A stretch of 64,000 bases of DNA, from NCBI GenBank assembly GCA_004380135.1, contig QXCR01000039.1:141584-205583 (forward strand), given 5' to 3'. Below, in pieces: positions 44,920 through 55,733 of this stretch. The notes under the pieces are model-generated. The model did not search any database, was not told where the DNA came from, and saw nothing but the letters and a program-made list of their open reading frames with translations. This DNA is from Stemphylium vesicarium. Taxonomy: Eukaryota; Ascomycota; Dothideomycetes; Pleosporales; Pleosporaceae. Position 1 is the stretch's first letter. Each line of letters begins with the position of its first letter. The position numbers were made by a program, and so were the translations under genes.

Positions 44920-46537
44920 ATGGCATCATTCCGAGGTCTGACCGCAGATCGCCAGCCCTTCGATGAATTCAAAACAAGGGCGCGGGGAATGCCAGTAACT
45001 GCCATAGCGTTGGATCTATTTGAATGGGCAGAGGCAGCCACTCATGGGGAAGAGAGGGTTGGCATCAGATCAATCGAGGAGCTTGAAGCGCAAAGTAGAG
45101 GAGCTGTGCGGGTGATGTACGTTTCATGGAATAGTCTCGGAACGTAACTGACGAAGTTAGCCTTGCGCCGCAGGATGTACCCACTGCAGGTCATGGCGAG
45201 AGGCTACTGGAGCTTTTCAAGGAGTGTGGAATTCCAAGCGCTTTCGTAGACGAGAGTCTCCAGCAAGTCTCGCAGTCATTCGCGGTCCGAGAAGACGAGG
45301 ATGGGACGATGTTCGTATGGTTCCATTTTTTGTGCAAGACTCTTGCAATAGTCGACAACAAGATTGTCCATATCCGTGGTCCTGAAGATGAAGAGACCAG
45401 CGGGATGGAGTGGCGGAATATGGCGCAAGGTCAAAGTCATGCAAACTTTTGCTGGATAAAGCCTGGGTTTGTACTGAAGATTCGAAAGCAATCTTCGAAA
45501 TCTGGACAGCCGACGCGTACATCGACTTCGGATAGCGACGATACCCTAACGTCGATCCCAGCCCTGCCCGTGGTCGAGTTGTTCTGTTTTGGCGCCCCAA
45601 TCACATTTCAGAGTCGCTTTCGCGCACTCATAGGCATGGCGACGTGCGATGACCTGGTCCGAGATCCATACATTTTGCTCGAAATGGCCTTCGAGGAGAT
45701 GTATAAAGTATTAGACTGGACATCCTGGAATGTGTCGGATATCTTCGGGCCAACAGAGACGGTATGGGATGTTCCTTAGCATCGAAGTAGCTGCTAATGT
45801 GAAATCAGCAAGCCTTGGATATGGCGAGCAACCCTGGGAAAGCAACAAAAGACCTGGTAAAAGACCATTTCACAGGGCTTCACAACCTTGCTAAGCACAC
45901 GATATACCTGCGCGAGAATTGTGAAGCGGCCCTGGCTACTCTGGATGACCTTTGCAGCCATCATAAGGCTGTGATAGGTGATAAGCCCAGCTTCTCCCAG
46001 AGATCCACCTGCCAAGCTTTGAAGTATCGCAAATCACTCCTCGAATCCACACAACGGCGGCTTACGAGTCTGAACGCGCGGATCTCGAACATCATTCAGT
46101 TGTCTTTCAATACAGTCACCCAAGGTGACAGCAAGGTGATGCAGTCCGAAAACCAGAGTATGAAGACAATTGCCGTGATGACCCTTTTCTTCATGCCCCT
46201 GGGTACAGTTGCGTCGATATTCGGTAGCCAGTTCATGAAGCTGGAAGACGAGCGACCCCATCACATCACAGTGTCGCAAGACTTCTGGCTTATGTGGAGT
46301 AAGTACATATTATTTGGCCGCTACTGGAGTATATCTGACCTCTTCTTACTTTTAGTTATCGCGATTCCTCTTACCATTGTGGTCCTGGCTATCTGGCGAG
46401 TGTGGTACAAGGATGCCAGGGGGCGGCTGGTAGACGGGCGCCAAAAAGGGGATGAACACAGCTATTTGGGTTGGAAGACCTTGTTTGAGAGGCTCCGAGA
46501 AAGCAAGAAAGAAAAGTCGTCGAAAGCGATTGCATAG
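44920..46537 (+). CDS. CorA-like fungal membrane protein without GMN motif
   Basis: The protein has 489 residues in four segments: 44920-45116, 45161-45761, 45809-46298 and 46356-46537. The first half holds FKECGIPSAFVDESLQQVSQ and WFHFLCKTLAIVDN, a soluble domain seen in fungal CorA-like proteins. The C-terminus carries two membrane helices: MKTIAVMTLFFMPLGTVASI and IAIPLTIVVLAIWRVWYKDA, after a long helix (YRKSLLESTQRRLTSLNARI). In CorA Mg2+ channels the first helix ends in GMN. Here the equivalent position reads FGSQF, so Mg2+ transport is doubtful. Introns are 44, 47 and 57 nt; the first joins V to ILAPQDVPTAGHG across a split ATC codon. The 57-nt intron has no in-frame stop. Start ATG 44920 is the first credible one; an upstream exon is possible. 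Confidence 0.75.
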
Positions 46538-47360
46538 TCGACAGTGGTGTCTGGTATTGGAAAGGAGAGAAGGAGAAAGAGGCCTATCGGCCCTCGTAAG
46601 TCCCGACCTCAGGACCTCAGGTGTTACGACTAGCACAATTTCGGAATGGCGTATGCACGGAGCCCAGGTACTCTTTCTCTCACCTCGGAGCACCGAAACC
46701 GCTCAAGGCCTACACCATCTCCATGTGAAGCTTCATCATCTCTAGATTCTTTTAAAATGCAAGTGAAATACCGGGCACGAACTGCTTGAAACCACATGGC
46801 CCAATGTTGATCGCGACGCATATGATGCGCTCGTCAAGAATCCCTCGAGGTCTTTTCCCACCCATACCACGAACTGGTTTCACCATGCGCCAATTGAGTA
46901 TTGTGACGATTTCGGCCACATACACGCATTTATAACTCCGTCAGCTCCCTCTAGTCGTCGAAGATTTATCACCCTGTGCAACCGAGCTATGATAAACTCG
47001 CGACAAACATGAGCCTTAGTCGGGCTGAGCACTCTCAAGATGGATGTGGAGATGAAATACCGGGTATGTAAACATCCAGAACAGTGAGGCATCGTTAGCC
47101 ATGCGTTCGAATATGCTTGGGGTTTTACATTAGCCAATTCCGCCGCCACTGTCATGGAGCAACGCACCGACGGCCGTAATGTGACTGAAATTTGGCCCGG
47201 ATCACACGCTTATCACCGGCTTTTTGGTCCAAAGGAATAAGCATTTGCACCTACCAATGTGCAACGCAAGCTGAGCTTGTTGACGACCGATTCATCTCAT
47301 AGCCAAGATGATAGCACTGTCAAATACTAATCATAGCTAGCAGCCAACCTTTTCATATTT
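46538..47360. other. Intergenic region between convergent CorA-like and SDR genes
   Basis: No gene is recognised in these 0.8 kb. The CorA-like gene and the minus-strand SDR gene end here. Confidence 0.35.
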
Positions 47361-48769
47361 TTACAACATTCCTTGGTCCATGGTCATCCCCGTCACCGCA
47401 TCAGTGTCCCTATGCCCGATGTCTACCGCGCCACTGACTTCTATAAAGTCTTCTAATTCCTCACTCGTAGTCTTGAGTTTCTCCTTGACAGCTGTGACAC
47501 CCTCTGAGCCCACAATATGGCGCGCAGGAGGATTGTCGTGGCCTCCAATCGCAGTCAACGCATGCACCGTCTCCGCAATCAGATTGCTCTTCACCGCCAC
47601 CGGTAGCGGCGCATACAAGCTTGTGATTGTATCCGAACTGAGCAAGTCTCCCATAGTCGGCTCGGCATCCTGACCCGCCTCAGACATGTTGCTGTCCTCT
47701 CCAGGGGACTTTGTCTCGTCAAAATTGTGAGAGGAGTGGGCGGGGGGGTTATCGATCCTTTCCAGTTTGTCGAGAAGACCAGAGAAGATCTCTCGGGCCA
47801 AAGGCGCGGGATTCTCGCCTTGGAGGTACTCCGGCATCGGGGGAACAGATGTGATTCGGTTAGTGAGGACATTTACCTCCATATTGGCTTGTACTAATGA
47901 CATCTTTACGTTGAAGGGAGCAATCTCGTATGCGAGACTCTATCGCATGATCATCAGCGATTCCATTTAAACCCTTTACTTTGGGATACCTACATCGCAG
48001 TAGCCTTCGATAGCCCACTGAGAGGAGCAGTACATGCCTAGACCTGGTGTGCCAAGATGACCGGCTGCTGAAGGTTAAAGACATGTGCGCAACGTAATGT
48101 GAGTGGGGCCCACTTACTGATACCGGTTATCACGATTATGTGACCATTCTTCCTTTCTCGCATGATCGGAAGCACTGCTTTGATAATATTGACGTTGGCG
48201 AAGAAGTTGATCTCAAAGATTTCGTCAACTAAGCTGATCGTTCGGCTGCTCTGAGCCAATTCTTCAACAGCACCAATTACAGCTACACGAAGATATAAGA
48301 ATTAGCACAACATTTCGCGATACTCGCTACCAACCTTACCTTCGCTCGCGGCACACAGCAAAACATCGATACGCCCAAATGCCTCCACAGCCTCCGCGAC
48401 GGCTGCTTGGCATTGGCCAACGACTCTTCATACGCAACTTCATCAGCACGGTGATTCAGATGTTGATAAATAAACTGACCTGCTATCCAGCCCGACAACC
48501 CTCAAATGCTCCCGCCACCGCTCCGTTTGCTTTACATCCTCTAGGAAAGTCCGGAAATCATCTACTTGGCCTTCTCTTTTCTCAAACTCAAGTGGCATGA
48601 CACCAGCTACAATATAGTCGCCATGTTCGAGAACCTGTCTCGCTAATGCGATAGCAATGGGTGAGACTCCTCTTGTGATGAACCAGACGCGCGGGGCATT
48701 GTGTGGTGGGAAATGCGGAGATTTGGGCCGCGGAGGTTTCGACGCCGACGATGGTGCGGTACTCGTCAT
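47361..48769 (-). CDS. Short-chain dehydrogenase/reductase-like protein
   Basis: The five coding segments 48769-48480, 48425-48340, 48282-48118, 48064-47994 and 47939-47361 join in phase (396 residues). Rossmann features are VWFITRGVSPIAIALARQVL at the start (a degenerate form of the TGxxxGxG nucleotide site), then FGRIDVLLCAASEG, and NVNIIKAVLPIMRERKNGHI followed by IITG-type IVITGI. Where classical SDRs have YxxxK, this protein reads YCSSQWAIEGY, so the catalytic Lys is Gln. The C-terminal 130 residues (IGGHDNPPARHIVGSEG) resemble the extension of a fungal SDR subgroup. Introns are 53-57 nt; one uses a GAAG acceptor. It may bind NAD(P) without the usual chemistry. The pathway is unknown. 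Confidence 0.8.
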
Positions 48770-49379
48770 GTCGAGAATAGCAATATGAAAGAATGATTCA
48801 TCTCGTTATTCGACTGCAACCGACATATGTACTCTAGACGTCGAGGCGACGGAGACGGCGTGCATGAAAGTGGGGACGGCATCGCAACTGCCTAACCCCA
48901 CAAAGTTACAGCTAGGCCCAAGACGCACTAGTGCGCACGAAACTGACCTGCGCCGTTCGCGGCACAAACGCTCACCACCACCACTATCTGCCAAGACCCC
49001 GCGATGTTACTTTAGAGCTGGAATTGCATGAGCATAATGGAAGATTTCTCACGATAAGACGCGAAGTCATCTCTGCATAAAATTCCGGGATCCATTTGTG
49101 GCAGAACTCAGATCGCTGCAAGCCTCTTACAACTGTCACTTTCACCTTCACTTCAGGTATGCTTCCCTCTTCACCATACCTCTCGTCTTCCTGCCGTCTC
49201 CCAGCCCCTCGAATACTTCCCGTCTCTCTTGCACCAGCCCCTTTCCCACTATCTCAAGCAAAATTCTCTTAACCCTCAACACCCCGCTTCTTCTTCCATC
49301 TTACCTCCATCACATCATTTCTTACCACTCCCATCTGTTCCTTCAAACGATTCAAGAGAAAGCACTCCAACAATCTAAC
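48770..49379. other. Divergent promoter region, SDR gene and ELP5
   Basis: The region separates the SDR start (48769) and the ELP5 start. The plus-strand frame of ELP5 stays open back to about 49098 but is leader-like. CT-rich sequence at 49130-49330 is probably the ELP5 promoter and 5' leader. Confidence 0.4.
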
Positions 49380-50663
49380 ATGAGCTTGGAATTCGGATAC
49401 GTCACCGACTGGGCTAACGTCGACTGGAATGCAGTTGCTCAGAACGGTGGTGTGCCAGATTGCCTCACTGAGCATCGCAACAAGCTTGCCCTTGAATCAG
49501 CTTTCACAGAAGACTTTGTTGAATCTCCCAAGAGAAGGCCATCGATTCGTGCCAGCGACTGTAAGAGTTGGATCAAGCGTAACAACTGCAACTTCAGTGG
49601 TATCCGCAAGCGCAGGCCTGAACTACCCATTCCAACCTCCAGAATGAATCGACCAGCATCTCTCGCGCAGTACCAGCGCCACTCGGCGCACCTCATGTCC
49701 AGAGTTCTCAATGTCCGCACCAACGCATCACCCTTTACGCTCGTCCTCGACGATCTCAACCAGCGCGCGCACTCCTTCCTCGGTGAGATGATGCGACGCG
49801 CACTATCCCGCAACGTCAACGTGGTAGTCGTGACGTTTGAGTCGCACCACTTCATGCCGGCTATCCGCACCGTCACTGGTTTCGGCGCCACTGGTGAAGA
49901 GATTGTGAAGGGCCTTCGCGAGGCCATGAGCGGTGCGAAGGAGAGTCTGGTAATCGTTGATTCCCTGTACGATGCTCTCAACGAGAAGGGCATCGACATG
50001 GGCAAGCTCTTCAACCTCGTCGCTATGGAGTTTGCATCCACTCTCGTCGGTGTCTATCATCAAGATATGCTAGCTGCGCATGACGTGCGGCCCGAGACCC
50101 TGTACGCCCCTCAACCACTCGACCTCGTTACATACATGGCAACCTCTGTCATCACATGCAAGTCTTTTGCCCATTGCCTCGCCGCAAAGGCAGCCAAAGA
50201 GCGCAGCTTACCCGAGCCTTCTCACGGTCTGCTCCAAGGTGCTGAGGGTGTCGTCCAGTGCCTTGGCGCCAACGACCACCGTGGCATCGTCCTCGAAGCC
50301 GAGTTCCGTCGCAAGTCGGGTCGCCCGGAGAGCGAGACTTACTTCCTCCGCCCCGGCCGACCGTCCGATTACCACACTCCGATTGGCAGTCTGCCCTTTG
50401 GTACACTGAAGCAAGAGTTCGTTATCCTTCTCGACCAGGTTACAGCGTATGCGAGCAAGGACGTGGCCGGTCTTGTCAATGCCGCTGGTGATGAGATTGA
50501 ATCTACGTTCAACCTTGGCCTCACCGACAAGCAGAAGCAGGCCCGCGAAGGCGTCGTACTACCTTACTTCGATGCCCAGAAGGGTGAGGGTGGCGAAGGT
50601 GGCCGTATTCTGTACGACATGGGCTCCGAGGATGATTTCGATGAGGAAGAGGATGAGATCTGA
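49380..50663 (+). CDS. ELP5: Elongator complex protein 5 (ELP5)
   Basis: Elp5 is in the accessory Elp4-5-6 RecA-like ring of Elongator, which modifies wobble uridines in tRNA. The single-exon frame gives 427 residues from ATG 49380. The RecA-like part reads MSRVLNVRTNASPFTLVLDD, then ESLVIVDSLYDALNEKGIDM and ASTLVGVYHQDM. The C-terminus is diagnostic for fungal Elp5: STFNLGLTDKQKQAREGVVL, PYFDAQKGEGGEGGRILYDM and the acidic EDDFDEEEDEI end. The first 88 residues (MSLEFGYVTDWANVDWNAVA...) precede the usual Elp5 start, which would be the ATG at 49644 (MNRPASLAQYQRHS). Either the protein has an N-terminal extension or translation starts at the later ATG. Confidence 0.85.
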   Translation: MSLEFGYVTDWANVDWNAVAQNGGVPDCLTEHRNKLALESAFTEDFVESPKRRPSIRASDCKSWIKRNNCNFSGIRKRRPELPIPTSRMNRPASLAQYQRHSAHLMSRVLNVRTNASPFTLVLDDLNQRAHSFLGEMMRRALSRNVNVVVVTFESHHFMPAIRTVTGFGATGEEIVKGLREAMSGAKESLVIVDSLYDALNEKGIDMGKLFNLVAMEFASTLVGVYHQDMLAAHDVRPETLYAPQPLDLVTYMATSVITCKSFAHCLAAKAAKERSLPEPSHGLLQGAEGVVQCLGANDHRGIVLEAEFRRKSGRPESETYFLRPGRPSDYHTPIGSLPFGTLKQEFVILLDQVTAYASKDVAGLVNAAGDEIESTFNLGLTDKQKQAREGVVLPYFDAQKGEGGEGGRILYDMGSEDDFDEEEDEI

Positions 50664-51136
50664 GCAATTCGCATTTGGCTCCGTATTGGTTAGCGCTGGT
50701 CGCGCTCTCGAAAGAGAGGATCCTGAGATACCCTGCATGGTGTGGCGTTACGGAAGAGTATGGTGGATATTGTCAGACGCATGTCGCATATGCAACGACT
50801 TACGAAAGCGTTGCTCCAAAAGTCTTTTTTCCAACTTGATTGGGCGCTCCGCCGCTTTCACGCATTACTTCAGACAGTGATGTAATAGAATCATGAAACC
50901 CCACTCGCAATTTGCAAATAAGAGTATGTTTTGGTCAGCATCCAAATGAATCCATGCGTCATCAGCGACTCTATCGTGACTAATTCCAATATGAGAAGGT
51001 TGCGTTAAGACAAAGCGACATGGTTGCCCAAATTGGGTAGGGCTGAGCGGTAGCCTTGGCGCCTAAACTCACCCAGCGATTTACATCACTCTTTGCGCCA
51101 AACTCTCGCGCAGCCCACGCACAATACCACACAACC
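50664..51136. other. Intergenic region, ELP5 to SNRNP27
   Basis: No gene is recognised. It likely contains the ELP5 3' region and the SNRNP27 promoter. Confidence 0.3.
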
Positions 51137-51772
51137 ATGTCAGACAACGAGCGGCCGCGCGACACACACCGTGAGCGAGATAACCGTCGCGAGCCACGCG
51201 AAGGCCGCGAGCGAGGCGGCACACCCTCGGATCGACGCAACCGATCGCGCAGTCCACGAGAGCGCGGCGGCCGGCGCGATCACCGCTACCGTTCACGATC
51301 ACCATACCGAAGAGACGAGCGCGAAGGGGGAGGACAAGGTGGTGACAGAAGCAGAGGCGGTCATGATCGCGGACGAGGTCGCGACGACAGGAGAGGAGGC
51401 AGAGACGACCGCGCCAACTTCCGCGATCGCTCACCACAACCACCAAAAGGCCCGCGAGGCGGTGGCCGAGGTCCCTTTGGTGGCGGCGCCAAGCCTCCAA
51501 CTGGTCCTCGCTCCTCAGCCGACGCCGTTGTCAAGGAGGAGACACCCGACGTTGAGATGAAGGACGAGAGGCAGAAGCCCGAGGACATGGACGACGATGA
51601 GTGGGAGATGTTGAAGGTCATGGGCTTTGGGGGGTTCAAGAGCACCAAGAACACCAAGGTGCCAGGAAACGACAAGAACTTTGGAGTCAGGAAGGACAAG
51701 CAGCTTCAGGCCAGACAGTACATGAACCGCCAGGGTGGATTCAACAGGCCACTCTCGCCGAGCAGGTCATGA
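51137..51772 (+). CDS. U4/U6.U5 tri-snRNP-associated protein 27 (SNRNP27)
   Basis: The protein has 211 residues. The N-terminus is an Arg/Ser/Gly/Asp-rich RS-like domain (RSRSPRERGGRRDHRYRSRS). The C-terminus is the conserved SNRNP27 domain: WEMLKVMGFGGFKSTKNTKV, then PGNDKNFGVRKDKQLQARQY and MNRQGGFNRPLSPSRS, matching the MGF-F-ST-GK-V-GND and RQYMNRxGGFNRPL pattern. It is a spliceosomal component of the B complex. It is single exon and starts at ATG 51137 in an ACCATGT context. Confidence 0.9.
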   Translation: MSDNERPRDTHRERDNRREPREGRERGGTPSDRRNRSRSPRERGGRRDHRYRSRSPYRRDEREGGGQGGDRSRGGHDRGRGRDDRRGGRDDRANFRDRSPQPPKGPRGGGRGPFGGGAKPPTGPRSSADAVVKEETPDVEMKDERQKPEDMDDDEWEMLKVMGFGGFKSTKNTKVPGNDKNFGVRKDKQLQARQYMNRQGGFNRPLSPSRS

Positions 51773-52399
51773 TGAGGGGTTGCAAAAGAGGTCCCATCAG
51801 GGCTCAAAAGACGAGTTGGAATCACGACGATTCTTCCGCGGACCTTTGCTAGGAATGACACCGGAGCAGTACACGAGAGTCATGGGCGTCTTCCTTGGAC
51901 ACATTGGGTGAGGCAGATGCATGCCCGCGGCGACAAATGGCTACGTAATTGTTATGGAAAACCCCTGGACTATCCACGTCCGAGACGGAGCAGCTCATGG
52001 TATGGTGCCTACTTCACATTCACTTTGCTTGGTTCCTTTTCAGTCTGACCAGAACAGAGGGAGGATACAGTACTGCAGGTCTTGCTGCCACAAGCAGGCG
52101 GATGCAGTGCAGAATCAAGGCTCCCGCCGAATAATTGCAGCTCCATAGATTGTCAATACAGTTCACATGCTACAGCACTGATGGTAACATGGTGGATTAA
52201 AGCGTGTTCAAATGGCATCGTATGTCAGCTACTTTTGCGTCGTCGTGCTGACATGAGGCAATAAAATGTCTCTGGAGAAGGAACGAATGCCGACGTCCAA
52301 TCAGAGGCAATTGCGGCCGCGGTCGTGGCTGCCGTGTCCGCGAAATGTGTCCGAAACCCCGCGAGCTTCTCGTCCCAAGCTCCAGCTTGACCCAACACC
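51773..52399. other. Intergenic region upstream of glucosidase I
   Basis: No gene is recognised. Small open frames on both strands lack support; the stretch probably contains the glucosidase I promoter. Confidence 0.3.
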
Positions 52400-54942
52400 A
52401 TGACGCGCGACAGCAGGCATGGCGCCCTTTGGAAAGGGCTGACATGTCTTTTTGCACTTCAATTGCCCCTCGTCAGCGCCCAGGTGGCCGAGGTCGAGAA
52501 GGCCACCAATGCCAGCTTGCTATGGGGACCCTACCGGCCAAACCTGTACTTCGGCGTCAGGCCACGCATACCCAAGAGCTTGATGGGTGGGCTGATGTGG
52601 ACACGAGTTGAGGACTACCAGAGTGTTCAGCATAGTAAGTTCATTCACGTGACACGCTGCAAGACGCCCAATTGCTGACTCCAGACAGACTTCCGACACA
52701 CTTGTGAGCAGCATGAGCTCGATGGCTATGGCTGGGATGAGTATGACGTACGCAGCGGCGGCCGACAGACTATCCACGACCCTGCCAACAAAATCGATAT
52801 CACGACCGAGTTCATCAAGTTCCCCGGTGGAGAGCATGGCGGCAGCTGGGGCGCGAGGATCAAGGGCACGCCGCGAGAGGACGCAGGCCCGAACCTACGA
52901 ACGACACTCGTCTGGTACAATACACTCGAGGGATTGGGCAGCCTAGAGGTTGAGGATGCAGACATGGAAGAGCCAGGCATCAAGGGCGATGTCGTCTTGA
53001 AGGGACAAACGAGTGAGCTCGGTGACTTTGAGGTCAGGGTCACCGAGGGCAAGGGCGACCACCCGGTCACCGGCCATCCCAGTTGGGACGAGAAGCCTTT
53101 GGACCGAACGCTAGCACACAGCGGACAGGTGCCTGACGAGGCGCTGTGGCAGGTCAAGGCTCTCATGTTCGCCCACATGAAGGGACAGATCGACGTCTTG
53201 ATCCCAAAGTACGATGAGCAGAACCCTCCACCGCCTGCCCAGGTCTACACCATCCAGCATCTGCCCGGTCGGGGAAATATGCACCTCATACAGAAGGTCT
53301 TCGAAGGACCCTTTGAGTTCGACGTCATCTTCTCTTCCGGCTCCGCACCAGAGAAGATTACCTCCGAGGACCTCACCCAGCAAATTGGCTCCGTGACTTC
53401 GAGCTTCTCCACTCGTTTTACCGACATCTTCAAGCCCCAGACTCCTTTCGTTAAAGAGCGCTACGAGGAGTTTTCCAAGTCGCTCTTCTCCAACCTGATC
53501 GGTGGCATCGGTTACTTCTTTGGTGACTCTCGCGTCGACCGCTCCTACGACCCTGCGTACGAAGAGGACAGTGAAGGTTTCTGGGAGGAAGCTGCGGAAG
53601 CCCGCAGCAGAAATCTAGCCCAGCTCGAGGGACCTTCCGAGCTATTCACTGCCATTCCTTCTCGCCCATTCTTTCCTCGTGGTTTCCTCTGGGACGAAGG
53701 CTTCCATCTTCTGCCCGTTATCGACTGGGATGCTGATCTGACTCTTGATATCATCAAGAGCTGGTTCAAGCTCATGGATGATGACGGCTGGATTGCTCGC
53801 GAGCAAATTCTCGGAGCTGAAGCTCGCAGCAAAGTGCCTGATGAGTTCCAGATCCAGTACCCCCACTACGCCAACCCGCCCACGCTTTTCATGGTCATCA
53901 CCTCCTTCCTCGACAAGCTCGATGCCATGAAGACGGACACTAGCAGCGAGAAGCTCCAACAAGAGAAGTCCTACTCGATGCAACTATCCAATCGCGAGGC
54001 GGCACTCGAGTACCTTCGCGCTCTCTACCCACTTCTCAAACGTAACTACTTCTGGTACCGCAAGACGCAAGCCGGCGACATCAAGAGCTACGACCGCGAA
54101 GCATTTTCAACGAAAGAAGGCTACCGCTGGCGTGGACGCACTCCGTCGCACATCCTTACATCCGGTCTCGACGACTACCCTCGCGTCCAGCCACCACACC
54201 CTGGTGAGCTACACGTCGACCTTATCAGCTGGATGGGTATGATGACACGCGCAATTAAGCGTATCGCAGTTTACCTTGATGAAACAGAAGACGCAGCCGA
54301 GTTCGCCCGCTATGACGAAGCCATCGTCAGGAACATTGACGACCTGCACTGGTCTGAGAAAGACCAGACATACTGTGACGCCACCATTGACGATTACGAG
54401 GAGAACTCACTTTTCTGCCACAAGGGGTACATCTCCCTATTCCCATTCCTGACTGGCTTGATGGATAAAGATAGTAAAAAGTTGGGTGCCGTGCTTGATC
54501 TGATCGAGGATGAGGAGGAGCTCTGGAGTCCGTATGGTATTCGCAGTTTGAGCAAGAGCGACGAGTTCTATCATACGGCAGAGGACTACTGGAGAGGTCC
54601 CGTCTGGATGCCCATCAACTATCTGGCTGTTTCGCAGCTTCTCGTAAGTTTTGTATGCCTTTACGACTAATTATTTGCTAATTTTGTAAACAGAAACTTG
54701 CACAGGCCCCCGGTCCCTACCGCGCCCGCGCCATCAAGACCTACACTGAGCTTCGCAAGAACCTTGTCAACACTGTTTACGAGAGCTGGAAAGAGACCGG
54801 CTTCGCTTGGGAACAATACAACCCCGAGACTGGAAAGGGACAACGCACACAGCACTTTACGGGCTGGACGAGCTTGGTGGTTAAGATTATGGCTATGCCT
54901 GACCTTAGTGGTGAGGAAGTGAGGGAGAAGGATGAATTGTAG
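52400..54942 (+). CDS. CWH41: Mannosyl-oligosaccharide glucosidase I (GH63)
   Basis: This ER enzyme removes the terminal alpha-1,2-glucose of the N-glycan precursor. Coding is 52400-52634, 52689-54643 and 54694-54942 (812 residues). The N-terminal hydrophobic stretch (WKGLTCLFALQLPLVSA) is a signal anchor or signal peptide. After it comes LLWGPYRPNLYFGVRPRIPK, the GH63 N-terminal domain. The catalytic domain has the block FFPRGFLWDEGFHLLPVIDW, then YWRGPVWMPINYLAVSQLL, both family hallmarks. The end reads GQRTQHFTGWTSLVVKIMA. The first intron (54 nt) uses acceptor ACAG at 52688, giving QHNFRHTCEQHELDGYG; the second is 50 nt. Confidence 0.93.
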
Positions 54943-55217
54943 GTGGCAAGAAAGGGCAATACATTGGAGATATGATGTGTAAACGACATGTGAGAGGATG
55001 CTTACCCGACAAAGGCATGAACAGGCGGGGGAAGAAAACGTTAGCATGAAAAGGAACGAGGGAAAATGCGACGGCAGGATCTATGTAGATCGTATCCAAC
55101 ATAAGCCCTAACTGTCCCCGAACAAGAGTAAGCTCACAATCACCACGCCACTCGTTTCCCTTTTTATTCCCGCAAACACTTTCGGAGCAAGGGAAAATTG
55201 CGGGCCGCTAAGTCCGC
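54943..55217. other. Spacer downstream of glucosidase I
   Basis: Shared 3' flank of two convergent genes. No feature is seen. Confidence 0.3.
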
Positions 55218-55733
55218 TTACTGCGAGGGCTTGATGACTGGTGTGATGCGCCTGGCCATGTCTTGCATGAACCATTCGTTGGTTTCCACTCTTCGTCGGC
55301 TCTTTGCTGTCGAGTCCGAAGTGTGGATAAATTGACTGGGGTAATGGTTTTTTCTGCTCTTGCGCCGGTTCATGGACAAGACCGGCGATGGTTTCATTTT
55401 GATACTTTGCTGTCGACTAGTGGCGTTAGATGCTATGGCGTTTCTTTGAATAGTTCTTTCGTTGCCTTTACTCTTGTAATCGGGTAGAGGGCCAGGATTC
55501 TGTGGGTGGTGAGCATGTGTGTAGGGTTTTGTGGACCGGAAAGAGAGGTGGCTCCAAGTACCTACCAACGTTGTCTTATTGGATACAATTACCCTGATAT
55601 ATGCTTCGTGATTCTCATCGTGGTACATTTCTGCATCTATACGTAGGAACATCCTGCTAGGATTTTCTTTCGTCCCAGCGGTCACGGCTCCAGCATCCAG
55701 CGTATCGGAAGAGACAGTTTGGTAATACAACAA
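55218..55733 (-). CDS. Hypothetical small basic protein
   Basis: The stretch reads QTVSSDTLDAGAVTAGTKEN, then MFLRIDAEMYHDENHEAYIR and VIVSNKTTL; an intron 55565-55500 (GTAGGT..ACAG, 66 nt, no in-frame stop) joins to NPGPLPDYKSKGNERTIQRN and a basic tail ending RITPVIKPSQ. The first credible ATG is at 55652, but the codons upstream of it also look like protein, so an upstream exon is likely missing. No family was recognised. It is convergent with glucosidase I. Confidence 0.42.
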   Translation of the reverse strand: MLYYQTVSSDTLDAGAVTAGTKENPSRMFLRIDAEMYHDENHEAYIRVIVSNKTTLVGTWSHLSFRSTKPYTHAHHPQNPGPLPDYKSKGNERTIQRNAIASNATSRQQSIKMKPSPVLSMNRRKSRKNHYPSQFIHTSDSTAKSRRRVETNEWFMQDMARRITPVIKPSQ

